This document shows positions 1-8,126 of a DNA stretch of 31,454 nt, piece after piece. The notes beneath the pieces are model-generated. The model was not told the DNA's origin and ran no database searches. It saw only the letters and a program-made list of their open reading frames with translations. The stretch comes from Saccharothrix sp. NRRL B-16348 (GTDB taxonomy: Bacteria; Actinomycetota; Actinomycetes; Mycobacteriales; Pseudonocardiaceae): contig NZ_LGED01000011.1 in assembly GCF_001280085.1 (NCBI RefSeq), positions 1-31,454 of the forward strand, read 5' to 3'. The translations under genes and the position numbers were made by a program. Position 1 is the stretch's first letter; the number at the start of each line of letters is the position of its first letter.

Positions 1-210
1 GCTGCCGTGCGCACGGACGTGCTCGTCCAGACGCGCCAGGGAGATCTGCCGGCGGGCCGGGTGCGCGACCGGCTTGCGCAACAGTTCGGTGAGCGCCGCA
101 GCGGTCTTCTCGTCCTCGACGCGAATGCCGAACGCAGACCGGCCGCCACCCTCCAGCGTCTCGCGGGCCAGCCGCCACAGCTCGGCGAATTCAGGTTTGT
201 CCAACTGCAC
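1..210 (-). CDS. TIGR02679-like protein (Wadjet JetD-type), N-terminal part
   Basis: Partial gene running off the left edge: 70 codons from a GTG at 210 down to base 1. The start of the product (VQLDKPEFAELWRLARETL) and the later stretch ALTELLRKPV...ISLARLDEHVRAHG match my memory of the N-terminal (DUF3323) region of TIGR02679/DUF2399-type proteins. These are the JetD subunit of type III Wadjet anti-plasmid systems, where JetD is the toprim-like nuclease subunit acting with an SMC-like complex. The nuclease part would lie outside the window. No convincing Shine-Dalgarno precedes the start; a TAGGCT hexamer six bases upstream suggests a leaderless transcript. As the first 70 residues are all that is visible, the family call is moderate and the system call is inference. 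Confidence 0.5.
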   Translation of the reverse strand, partial: MQLDKPEFAELWRLARETLEGGGRSAFGIRVEDEKTAAALTELLRKPVAHPARRQISLARLDEHVRAHGS

Positions 211-216
211 CGCCCG

Positions 217-222
217 AGCCTA
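217..222 (-). promoter_or_regulatory. Possible -10 element of a leaderless gene
   Basis: Read on the minus strand, TAGGCT (TAnnnT type) is followed by six bases and then the GTG at 210. This is the geometry of actinobacterial leaderless promoters, in which transcription starts at the first base of the start codon. No good -35 hexamer is visible. Confidence 0.35.
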
Positions 223-480
223 GTTTCGCGATCCGGAACGCGCGCCAGCCCTGAATACCCTTCGTATTACAGCTGGAGAGGGTGGGCGCGGCCCATGTGT
301 TGAACCCGTGCAATCACGATCCTGCTGAAAGATATTCATGACCGGCAGGCCGAGCTCGAGCCTACGCAGACCGCCGGTCCACACGTCGACACGCCACCGA
401 ACCACCCGCGGCGACCTGACTCAACGAGCACGAACCTACAGCTCCGTAGACACAGGTCAGGCCGTGCGGCCGACTATTGA

Positions 481-717
<237 letters not shown>

Positions 718-765
718 TGACCCTCACAGGAGATGCGGCCCGCTCGGGGGACTCCACAGCAGGAC

Positions 766-1212
766 TCAGACCTCAAACCGGTCATGCGAGGGTCCATCCT
801 CAGCGAAGCGCGTGCCACCGATGATTTGTTCCATGATCTCCATGTTCGCCTCGAATCGATCCGAGAGGTCAGTGTAGGTGAAGTTGTATACGCGTTCACC
901 TCGGAACACGAAGAACTGCCTCTGCCGGAAGACGTTTCCATTCGAAGTAAATTCATAATCGAAGAGCCAGCCGTCATGAGGACCGAACGCCACCGGCTCC
1001 TCCAGGTTCATGGAGATATCAGCAAGTGTGACGTACAGGTTAGCGACGTGGTCTTCCGCGAATACCTTGGCACTCCGCTCGGAAGATTCTCTCACCGTCA
1101 GGACCAGGTTGTGCCGGAAGCCGTCGCACACGGCTGCCAGGGTGAGCTGGGATAAGTCCTCCCAGCCCGGCAGAACAGGTATCATCACACCGGAAATGCC
1201 CGCATAGAGCAT
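766..1212 (-). CDS. DcrB/DUF1795-like protein
   Basis: Product of 148 residues. It fits the DcrB/DUF1795 family (PsbP-like fold), whose members include inner-membrane DcrB and the Eag chaperones that escort type VI effectors. The pattern visible here is PGWEDLS near residue 15, HNLVLTVRE near 33, then GPHDGWLFDYEF, RQRQFFVFRGERVYNFTYT and a last helix ending in IIGGTRF. There is no signal peptide, so it should act in the cytoplasm. I chose the ATG at 1212 because AAGGGA lies about six bases upstream. A TTG at 1230 overlaps the stop of the upstream giant gene and is a less likely start. The position just behind the CHAT-STAND-FlhA-like gene implies co-transcription and perhaps a chaperone or partner role. 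Base composition is lower in GC than the neighbours, hinting at separate origin. Confidence 0.75.
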   Translation of the reverse strand: MLYAGISGVMIPVLPGWEDLSQLTLAAVCDGFRHNLVLTVRESSERSAKVFAEDHVANLYVTLADISMNLEEPVAFGPHDGWLFDYEFTSNGNVFRQRQFFVFRGERVYNFTYTDLSDRFEANMEIMEQIIGGTRFAEDGPSHDRFEV

Positions 1213-1226
1213 GTTATTCCCTTCGA

Positions 1227-4200
1227 TCAAGACCGTTCGCGCAGCACGGCGAGGATCTCTTCGGCGGTGAGCACGTCCACTTCGGGATCGGGCTCGGGAG
1301 CCGGTTCGGGACTGAACAGGAGGGCTTGGTGCGTACGCAGGACGGCGCGCAACGCGGCCACCATCGCGGTAGCCCGGTCACCCACCAGCGGTTCGACGGT
1401 AGGTCCGTTGATGGCAGGTCTCCCCCACACACTGATTACGAACCACGTCGGCGGCAGGTCGGAGTTCGCGCCGACGAGCACCTTGGGCAGCACCCAGCCG
1501 GAGTCGGCGCGCACCTCGGCACGCAGTTCGTCGACTCCCGCCAGGAACCGACCGCCCCGCTGGGGGTCGACGCACGCGACCAGGTCCGGTGCCACCTCGA
1601 CCCGCAACGGCTGAGCGCGGGCCCGAGCCAGCGCGGCTTGCTCGCGCCATTGATCGTCCGTTGCCACGAGGTCGAGCAGTACCTGTTCCTCGTCCAGACC
1701 GGAAGCAGCGATCCTGGTAAGCCTTCGGGCGAGGGCGAGCACGTCCTGCGCGCGGTCGGGGCGTATCGCGGCCACTGCACGCAACGCCTGCGCCGCCGCC
1801 GTGTGCGCCCGCACTTCGAGACGGTGCGCCGCGGCGGCCCAGAGGTGGCGTTCGGCCTCATCCGCACGGCTCAACGCCCGGGCCACCTCGGACAGGCGTT
1901 CGTGCACCTCGGCGGCGGCCTCGCGGAGACCGTGCCGTTCGTAGTGTTCCAACGAACTCCTGAGCACCGGATGGGCCTCCGCGAACCGTTCGGCCCGCAG
2001 CAGCAGCACTCCCAAGCGTTTCGCGAGGTGTGCCGAGCCCCCGCGACCGCCGGTGCCGAGCAGCACGAGCATCCGGCGCAGCGGATCTTCAACGCTCGCC
2101 TCGGGCAGCCCTGCCATCTCGCTGTGGTCCAGGAGAGCCTGCAAGGCAAGGATTTCACGATCGGGCCGGCCCATCGCCGCAGCGATCGCGGCGGCTTCCC
2201 GTGCCCGCTCCACCACTGCCCCTGCGTCCGCCGTCCCGGTCGTAAGTTCGCCGGTGACCGACTCGAGCAATGTGTTGATCAATGCGGTCGGGTCTGCCAG
2301 CCGTCGCGCGACCTCGTCCTGCGCCTCCCTGGCCTGGTCGGCGGCCTTGTGGTCGCCCGCGGCTGCGTGCACCCGGCGCAGCCCGACCAGCGCGTCGAGC
2401 TGGTGCCCGAGGTGCCCCGTCCGTTGTGCCCTGGCGTGAGCTGCCTCGAAGTGGGCACGGGCCGAGGGGAGGTCCCCCGTGAGGCGCGCAATGCTGCCGC
2501 GGTGGAGGTCTACTCCACTCTTGATGCGCTGGGTGGTGCACCGCACGGCGGCATCGTCCACCCAGCGGACCGCGAGGTCAACGCGGCCGCTGCTCAGCGC
2601 GGCGTCGGCCATCGTCAGCAGGGTGATCGCCTGGTGTGCGCTGGTGCCCTTCGCTTCGTCGATGGCCAAGGCCGTGTTGAGGTCTTCGAGGGCGGCAACG
2701 GCATCATTGCGCGTGAGGTGCTGCGCGACAGCTCGGTCCAAAAGCACCGCAGCGTAATAGAGCCCGTTGCGAGGGACCAGGTCGAGCGCCTCGGCGATCA
2801 GCTCGCGAACCTGATCTTCCCATCCACGTGGACGCGCTGCCGCGAGTGCCCTGGCTTTGGTGCGCAGCGCGAACGCCAGGACGTTGGGCCGGTCCTGCCC
2901 GCGAACGAGTTTGATCGCCTCGTCCAAGTCCAGCATCGCGTGTTCAGGCGAATGGTCGACAGATCGGAAACCCCGGTGCGCCAGGATTTCCGCGCGGTCC
3001 CCGTCCGCGTCCGACGGACACACCTCCAGCGCCTTGACCAGGTAGAGGTCGGATCGGGTCTCGCCCAACTGCACCTGGACCTCGCCCAGGATCATGTACA
3101 GCGTGTGGTGTTCCCGACCGTGTTCTCGCAGCCTCATCAACGTGTGCAGGCACAGTTCGCGGGCCTCGGCGAACCGCAGCCGGAACAACTGGTGGTCGGC
3201 TAGCGCGATCGCGGTCTCCACCTCCAGATCGAGGTTTGCGCCCAACCGCGCCAGCCGGTGGACCTCTCGCAACGTGGCAACGTCAACCTCGGTCAGGTCC
3301 TCCGCCTCGATCGGGTCTTTCGCCCGTGCTGCGAGCGCTCGTGCACAGGTCGCGTGCCGTGCGCGCAGGACGGCCGGGGCATGTTCGGCGACGTACCGGG
3401 CCCGCAGCACACCAGGCAGCGCGAACCGGTCGACACCGCCCGCTTGGTGCTCCAGGAGTCCGAGGTTGGCCAATCGCCACGCGGCTTCGCTCGCGTCGGT
3501 CCCAGTCAGCCGTGACAGCACGTCGGCGGACACCGGTACCTGGAACGGGGAGGCGGCCCGCAGCACGCGCGCGTCGTCACGGCTGATCCGGTCCAGCAGC
3601 ATGGGGGCGAATACGTCCTTCTCCAGGAACTCCAATCGGTTGTGCCGGAGTATGGCGCGCAACGCATCCGGTTCCACCCGGACTTCACGCCGGGCAGTGT
3701 CCACCAGCCACTCGGTCAACCGGGTGTTGCCGCCCGAGATGGAGATGATCTCGTCCACGCTGGTGGCGGACAGTGCGACGTCCTCCCCAGTTCGCCGCGC
3801 GACCACGCGTTCCAGGTCGGACCGGCCGAGCGAGCTCAGCCTCCTGACCTCCAGGTACCGCATGCACGGCAGGTCAGGCGGGTACCGAGTGGTTATCATG
3901 ATCCTGTGCGGACCGTACCCGCAGGTTCGCACGGCGGTGACCAGGGCATTCAACACCGACGCTGCTTCGGTGGCGGTGGTCGGCCGGCCGTTGACGAGGA
4001 GAATCGCCCCTGTATCACCAGGATCAACCTCGAACGAGTGCTCGAACGCATCCAGTTCGAACAGCAGCAGCTTCCCCGACGCGGCCGACTGCCTGCGCAG
4101 GAACAAGGTGAGCCGGTCCACCAGAGGCAGTGTGGAAGGCACGTCGTGCAGGTACACGTCGCGCTCGATGTCCGCGGCGATCGCGTCCACCAGCTTCTGC

Positions 4201-5681
4201 TCGGTCAAGCCGTCGGCCACCCGTACCACTTCGTAGTCGGCGGCGAGTCGCTGCTCGATGCGACGCGCCAAGCGGGTCTTCCCGAGCCCACCCATCCCGC
4301 ACAGGACGAGCCCGACCGGATCCGGGGCGGCAGTGGCGCCGAGCAGCCGGACCGCGTCCTGCAGTTCCCGCCTGCGGCCGATGAAACCCGTGCTGCCCGC
4401 GCCGCGCGCCTCGTCATCCGGCCCGGGGAGGGCTCGTGCGACGGCGCCGCCGCCGGATCGCGGGGCGGGGACGAGGGCACCAGGCAGTTCACCGGCCACG
4501 AAGACCCGCAGCGCGTGCCAATCCGCTCCGCCTCTGTCCACCATCGATCGATAGGTGGCGGCGAGGGCTTCGACGAACGTTCTCCCGCGGGCCAGAACCT
4601 GGTAGAAGGCGTCCACGGCCCGAGTGGTGCGAGCGTCGGGCGTGCGCCGGTCCAAACTGACCACGACCGGGATGCCGGAGCAGGCCAGGCGCGCAGCGAG
4701 CCTGCCGGTCGGGAAGTCATCCACCTCGCCGCTCACCGGGCGGCCGGAGAGGAAAAGCACGGACGCGCCGCTGTCGCGGATTACATCGCGCAGGACGATC
4801 GCCTCCGCGTCGACTCTCTCACCACGGACGCCCTCGGTCGCGAGAACGACCTCGCCTCGGGCGTAGGCGACGTGACCATCCAGGTGGATGACGTCGAAGT
4901 GGCGGTAGTCGTACTCGCCCAACCTGTGCTCGAGGTCCGCGAGGTTGCCGCTGTCGTCGAAGTGCGGTTCCAGCGGGTGCTTGCGCGCTAACGCGATGAT
5001 CGCGTCGTGCTCGGCGTCGTAGTCGAGTTCGGGAAGGTCGCCGACAGGCGCGCAGGCCATGTAGAGCAGCCGCAGGCCGCGCTTCGCGACAGGCCGAGGC
5101 TGCCCGCCTGACGTGACCACTCGGACGGGTACGACCGGATCGGGCGCGGCGACGAGGAATGTCGAGCCGTCGTGCAGCAACTCCCACGGCAGCCGCGAGA
5201 TTTCCTCGTCTGCGGTGACGGCGAGGACCATGGCGGACCACAAGCCCTTGGTGCGCTCGCGATATCCAGTCAACACCCGCTCTGCGGTGTCGACGAACGT
5301 GTGCAGGCGGTAACCGCACTCGGTGAGCAGGGCGGCGCGGTGCTGGGCAGCTCCGGCCATGGCGCTGCGCAGCAGCGCGCCAACATCCCGGACCAATTTT
5401 GCCACCTCGGGAGTGGAGACGTCCGTCACGTGGTCCGAACCGTCCGCGAACCTGTGGCGCAAGCGAAGATTACCGGCGGCCCCGAGCAGTTCGACGTCGA
5501 CGCGGTGTTCGCGCTTGGCCCCGGCTGATCGGGCACCGTCCCCGCGTTCCACGTACACGCCGCCGGTGATCGTCCCGGCCATCACCACGGGTCCGTTGAT
5601 CAATCCGTTCAGGTCGTTCCAGACACGCGCGCCGGAAGACCAGTCCTGATCGTGCGGATCAGATGCCGCCACCAGCGCCAC
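1227..5681 (-). CDS. CHAT-STAND (NB-ARC-like)-TPR protein with FlhA-like C-terminus
   Basis: Product of 1484 residues. Residues 23-45 hold a G-P-V-V-x-A-G signature (NGPVVMAGTI). Residues about 140-410 form a CHAT (caspase-like) domain: VIHLDGHVAYA carries the His (H270), but the usual SACxSG site reads SGRPVSG (312-318), so the catalytic Cys is missing. A STAND NTPase follows: P-loop GMGGLGKT (K468), Walker B LLLFELD near 544, and MITTRYP. Residues about 830-1330 are TPR-like helices. The tail (about 1345-1450) resembles the FlhA/FHIPEP vestibule domain: VDPQRGGRFLAGVDELR, GWVLPKVLVG and DLPPTWFVISVWG. Proteins of this build act as NTP-switched sensors; a dead CHAT domain would suggest binding rather than cleavage. 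The GTG at 5672 has a better-spaced GGAAGG than the one at 5681 and may be the true start. It is divergent from the ESX genes. Confidence 0.85.
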   Translation of the reverse strand: MALVAASDPHDQDWSSGARVWNDLNGLINGPVVMAGTITGGVYVERGDGARSAGAKREHRVDVELLGAAGNLRLRHRFADGSDHVTDVSTPEVAKLVRDVGALLRSAMAGAAQHRAALLTECGYRLHTFVDTAERVLTGYRERTKGLWSAMVLAVTADEEISRLPWELLHDGSTFLVAAPDPVVPVRVVTSGGQPRPVAKRGLRLLYMACAPVGDLPELDYDAEHDAIIALARKHPLEPHFDDSGNLADLEHRLGEYDYRHFDVIHLDGHVAYARGEVVLATEGVRGERVDAEAIVLRDVIRDSGASVLFLSGRPVSGEVDDFPTGRLAARLACSGIPVVVSLDRRTPDARTTRAVDAFYQVLARGRTFVEALAATYRSMVDRGGADWHALRVFVAGELPGALVPAPRSGGGAVARALPGPDDEARGAGSTGFIGRRRELQDAVRLLGATAAPDPVGLVLCGMGGLGKTRLARRIEQRLAADYEVVRVADGLTEQKLVDAIAADIERDVYLHDVPSTLPLVDRLTLFLRRQSAASGKLLLFELDAFEHSFEVDPGDTGAILLVNGRPTTATEAASVLNALVTAVRTCGYGPHRIMITTRYPPDLPCMRYLEVRRLSSLGRSDLERVVARRTGEDVALSATSVDEIISISGGNTRLTEWLVDTARREVRVEPDALRAILRHNRLEFLEKDVFAPMLLDRISRDDARVLRAASPFQVPVSADVLSRLTGTDASEAAWRLANLGLLEHQAGGVDRFALPGVLRARYVAEHAPAVLRARHATCARALAARAKDPIEAEDLTEVDVATLREVHRLARLGANLDLEVETAIALADHQLFRLRFAEARELCLHTLMRLREHGREHHTLYMILGEVQVQLGETRSDLYLVKALEVCPSDADGDRAEILAHRGFRSVDHSPEHAMLDLDEAIKLVRGQDRPNVLAFALRTKARALAAARPRGWEDQVRELIAEALDLVPRNGLYYAAVLLDRAVAQHLTRNDAVAALEDLNTALAIDEAKGTSAHQAITLLTMADAALSSGRVDLAVRWVDDAAVRCTTQRIKSGVDLHRGSIARLTGDLPSARAHFEAAHARAQRTGHLGHQLDALVGLRRVHAAAGDHKAADQAREAQDEVARRLADPTALINTLLESVTGELTTGTADAGAVVERAREAAAIAAAMGRPDREILALQALLDHSEMAGLPEASVEDPLRRMLVLLGTGGRGGSAHLAKRLGVLLLRAERFAEAHPVLRSSLEHYERHGLREAAAEVHERLSEVARALSRADEAERHLWAAAAHRLEVRAHTAAAQALRAVAAIRPDRAQDVLALARRLTRIAASGLDEEQVLLDLVATDDQWREQAALARARAQPLRVEVAPDLVACVDPQRGGRFLAGVDELRAEVRADSGWVLPKVLVGANSDLPPTWFVISVWGRPAINGPTVEPLVGDRATAMVAALRAVLRTHQALLFSPEPAPEPDPEVDVLTAEEILAVLRERS

Positions 5682-5887
5682 CTTCCAGGTCGCCGGTCAC
5701 AGAGGTCGACTGCCCGGCCGGGATTGTCGCACCTGCGGACGAGGGGAACAAGGCCGGAGATTCGGCCGCTGAACGCACTTTTGCGGAGAATCAGTCCAGT
5801 CCGATTCACATAGGCACGAAAATGCGAGGATGACTCGGGTTGCCTCGCTTTCGCCTGAAGAGCAAGGAACACCTGCCACCACTTGAC

Positions 5888-5900
5888 ACCACTGAGTGGT
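5888..5900. promoter_or_regulatory. Palindrome overlapping a TTGACA hexamer
   Basis: ACCACT-G-AGTGGT is a perfect 6-1-6 palindrome whose first base is the last base of TTGACA (5883-5888). It lies about 50 bases before the chosen start of the PPE-like gene, in the gap between divergent genes. This would suit an operator for the ESX genes. A matching -10 is not obvious. Confidence 0.35.
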
Positions 5901-5950
5901 TACCTTTCGGGCATCATGAACGCGCGGGCACCTGGCGGATGGAGGCTCAT

Positions 5951-7090
5951 TTGGACGAGGTCGAGAGCGACACCGCGCAGGGCAGGTCACGGGGTGCGGA
6001 CCCGCGATCCCTGGAAGCCGGAATCCACCCGTCAGACGACCGGTACGTGGCTGGCGGCGTGCGCTGGGAGAGCTACAGCCACCGGCAACTGTTCGCCATG
6101 CTCCACGAGCGCGTCGATGTGGCGGCGGTGCATGACGCCGCTGACCGGTGGCGGCAGCACGGCGAGTCCATCGGCGCGTTGGCCGATCGGTTCGGCCGGA
6201 TGCTCGCGTCGCTGGAAGCGGTGTGGAACGGCGAAAGTGCGGTCAGCGCGATCTCGGCATTGCGGAAGAACGCAGAGTGGCTGGCACACCTGGCGCGCAC
6301 CACCACGGACATGGCCAGGCCGGTCGACGAAGCCGCCTACCAACTTTCCGCCGCTCAACGGGCGATGCCCGCGCCGCAAGACCCGGCGAATGCCCATGCC
6401 GGCGCGGTCGCCGGCAGCGCGGCGGGAGCGGGCGCCGGCCTCCTGATCGCGGTTGTCGGTGCCGTGACCGGCGGCACCACCAGCGTGATCGGGACCATGA
6501 TCGGACAGTCGGCCGAGAAGGACCAAGCCGTATACGTCATGCGCGAGCACGAGCGCGGCTCGCAAGCCGTTGACGCCGACACGCCGCAATTCTCCGACGC
6601 CCTGACCACGATCCCTGGCCTCGTGTCCATGCCCGGGCTCACCGCGGCGGTCGGACGCACCGTCGCGGCGTCGACAGCTCATCGGCGTGCTCAAGGCAAG
6701 TCGCAGGAAGCGCGGCAGGACCCCCTGGGCGAATCGGCCCCGGGAGCGGGTGCGGCGCAGACCTCGACCGCCGTGTCCTGGGCGGCCGGTGGCCCAGAGG
6801 CACGGTGGCAGGCCATGACCTCGACTTCGGCGGTGAGCGGCACGGTGGTCGGCAACCAGCCGGTGGGCGGTTCGGTGGCGACGCACGCGGCGATGAGCGG
6901 GCTGGTCGCGGGCGGCGGGATGCCCCCGCCCCCGGTCGACCGGAGCACGTCGCGGACACCTCCGGCGAGCGGCGCGCACGCAGCCGGAGGCGCCGATCGC
7001 GAGGAAGATGGCCGTCACGGACCCTACCCCTACGACTTCGACTTGTTCGGTGACCTTGAATCGACCGCACCTGCCGTGATCGGCGAGTAG
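5951..7090 (+). CDS. PPE-domain-like ESX (type VII) substrate
   Basis: Product of 379 residues from the TTG at 5951. A perfect GGAGG sits five bases before it; the ATG at 5939 and an upstream frame from 5840 are alternatives, but the latter would run through a TTGACA/palindrome. The N-terminal 130 residues are helical and follow the Pseudonocardiales PPE-like pattern: GGVRWESYSHRQLFAMLHER, then an amphipathic helix, and a W-N-G turn in LEAVWNGESA. A Gly/Ala-rich hydrophobic stretch (AGAVAGSAAGAGAGLLIAVV) could enter a membrane. The C-terminal half is low-complexity, Gly/Ala/Pro/Thr-rich, ending with acidic FDLFGDLEST. The family is secreted as a heterodimer by ESX systems, usually with an EspG chaperone, and both partners follow here. 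No ESX ATPase or membrane core genes are in view, so it would rely on a system encoded elsewhere. Confidence 0.75.
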   Translation: MDEVESDTAQGRSRGADPRSLEAGIHPSDDRYVAGGVRWESYSHRQLFAMLHERVDVAAVHDAADRWRQHGESIGALADRFGRMLASLEAVWNGESAVSAISALRKNAEWLAHLARTTTDMARPVDEAAYQLSAAQRAMPAPQDPANAHAGAVAGSAAGAGAGLLIAVVGAVTGGTTSVIGTMIGQSAEKDQAVYVMREHERGSQAVDADTPQFSDALTTIPGLVSMPGLTAAVGRTVAASTAHRRAQGKSQEARQDPLGESAPGAGAAQTSTAVSWAAGGPEARWQAMTSTSAVSGTVVGNQPVGGSVATHAAMSGLVAGGGMPPPPVDRSTSRTPPASGAHAAGGADREEDGRHGPYPYDFDLFGDLESTAPAVIGE

Positions 7091-7102
7091 AAGGGATTCC
7101 TG

Positions 7103-7417
7103 ATGTATGGGGATAAGAGCGAATTGAACGTCGACGCCGAGACTCTGCAACTCGTGGGGACGGGCGTCACCGGACTGACCGTGCAGCTCGCGGAGATCCG
7201 GGCAGAAGTGGACGCGCTCGACCGAGCGCTGCCGCTGGGGTCAAGCCCACATGCGGAAGCCCTCGGCCGGAAGTTCGCCGATAGAACGGCACGGTTCCGA
7301 GACCTGCTACACGTCATGGAAGTGCAGTTGGCATTAGTCGCCGATAAGCTCGGCACCACCGCGACCGTCTACCGCCAAGCCGATGACGAGGCTCGAGAGA
7401 CCATCGTCGGTCCATGA
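7103..7417 (+). CDS. Small ESX partner protein with YxxxD secretion signal
   Basis: A 104-residue, all-helical protein of the WXG100/PE-like size class. Two helices (about 11-43 and 49-88) are joined by a short turn, PLGSSPHAEALG, where the WXG turn normally lies. The C-terminus holds Y-R-Q-A-D (Y90 to D94), the general type VII secretion signal YxxxD/E. It probably pairs with the PPE-like protein encoded 12 bases upstream and carries the pair to the ESX machine. AAGGGA six bases before the ATG supports the start. The stop overlaps the next gene's start as ATGA, so EspG-like protein is translationally coupled to it. The family call rests on size, helix pattern, signal and neighbours rather than on close sequence identity. 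Confidence 0.7.
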   Translation: MYGDKSELNVDAETLQLVGTGVTGLTVQLAEIRAEVDALDRALPLGSSPHAEALGRKFADRTARFRDLLHVMEVQLALVADKLGTTATVYRQADDEARETIVGP

Positions 7418-8115
7418 CCGGACACCTGCTGACCGACCGTGAACTGCTCCTGCTGTGCGAGTTCGCCGAACGGTCGTGGCCACTCCCGCTCGCCGAACCC
7501 GCCATGGCGGCAGATCACCAAGCGCACCTGGAACGCACCAAGCAAGCGGTCAACACGTTGACCGCGCGAGGACTGGCCAACGAACGAGGGCCGCGGGACT
7601 TCGCGGCCGACGTAGTGACGGGGTTGAGGGAGGGAAGCAGGGCGTACCTGGTCGTGGGCGGACCAGCACCGCTGGCTGCGGCCGTCCTCCGCCACACAGG
7701 AACCTGCTGTGTCCTCGTGCAGGACAAAAGCGACATCAGAGTGCTGCGATCGACTCTCGACACGTTGCCGGACACCCTCTTGTCCCTGATACCCCGGGTG
7801 CACGCCGCGAACGTGATGCCCCTCCTGTTGCCGCGCAAGGCGGTTGACGCGGTCAAGCACCTACGCGAAGAGCACCTCGTCGAACGGATGCTGGCGGAGC
7901 ATGGTATCGACCGCGCCACACAACAGCGCTGGATCACAACGCTGTACCCCGTGGTCTCCGATGGCCAATTCGGCAGTCGACCAGACGACGAGGTGCGGTG
8001 GGTTGACAGTGGACCAGGCCGCTTGAGTCTGACCGAAAGCAGTGGCTGGATCAGCATCAACCCGCTTCCCGAACGGCTGCTCCGCAGACGCATCTGGGAA
8101 ATACTGCGCAGTTGA
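7414..8115 (+). CDS. EspG-family ESX secretion-associated protein
   Basis: Product of 233 residues. EspG proteins are cytoplasmic chaperones that bind the tip of a cognate PPE protein, keep the PE-PPE pair soluble and hand it to the ESX translocon. The sequence follows the family layout: an N-terminal LLTDRELLLLCEF helix, a GLANERG element near residue 50, a central beta-rich core (RAYLVVGG, TCCVLVQDKSDIRVL) and the late GQFGSR...WVDSGPGRLSL segment followed by a short basic helix. It starts with an ATGA overlap on the small partner gene, completing a PPE-partner-EspG operon. The end of the gene runs straight into the IS110 transposase frame, so its last residues could have been altered by that insertion; the final RRRIWEILRS still looks like a natural family end. 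Confidence 0.75.
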   Translation: MTGHLLTDRELLLLCEFAERSWPLPLAEPAMAADHQAHLERTKQAVNTLTARGLANERGPRDFAADVVTGLREGSRAYLVVGGPAPLAAAVLRHTGTCCVLVQDKSDIRVLRSTLDTLPDTLLSLIPRVHAANVMPLLLPRKAVDAVKHLREEHLVERMLAEHGIDRATQQRWITTLYPVVSDGQFGSRPDDEVRWVDSGPGRLSLTESSGWISINPLPERLLRRRIWEILRS

Positions 8116-8126
8116 ATCTGCGGTCG

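Noticed and set aside
1326..3203. Plus-strand open frame of about 625 codons inside the CHAT-STAND gene
   Set aside because: No motif or ribosome-binding site; it is antisense to a gene with clear domains.
5840..5950. Extension of the PPE-like protein by 37 residues from a start at 5840
   Set aside because: The extra part is unlike PPE N-termini and would run through a TTGACA/palindrome. GGAGG before the TTG at 5951 is better.
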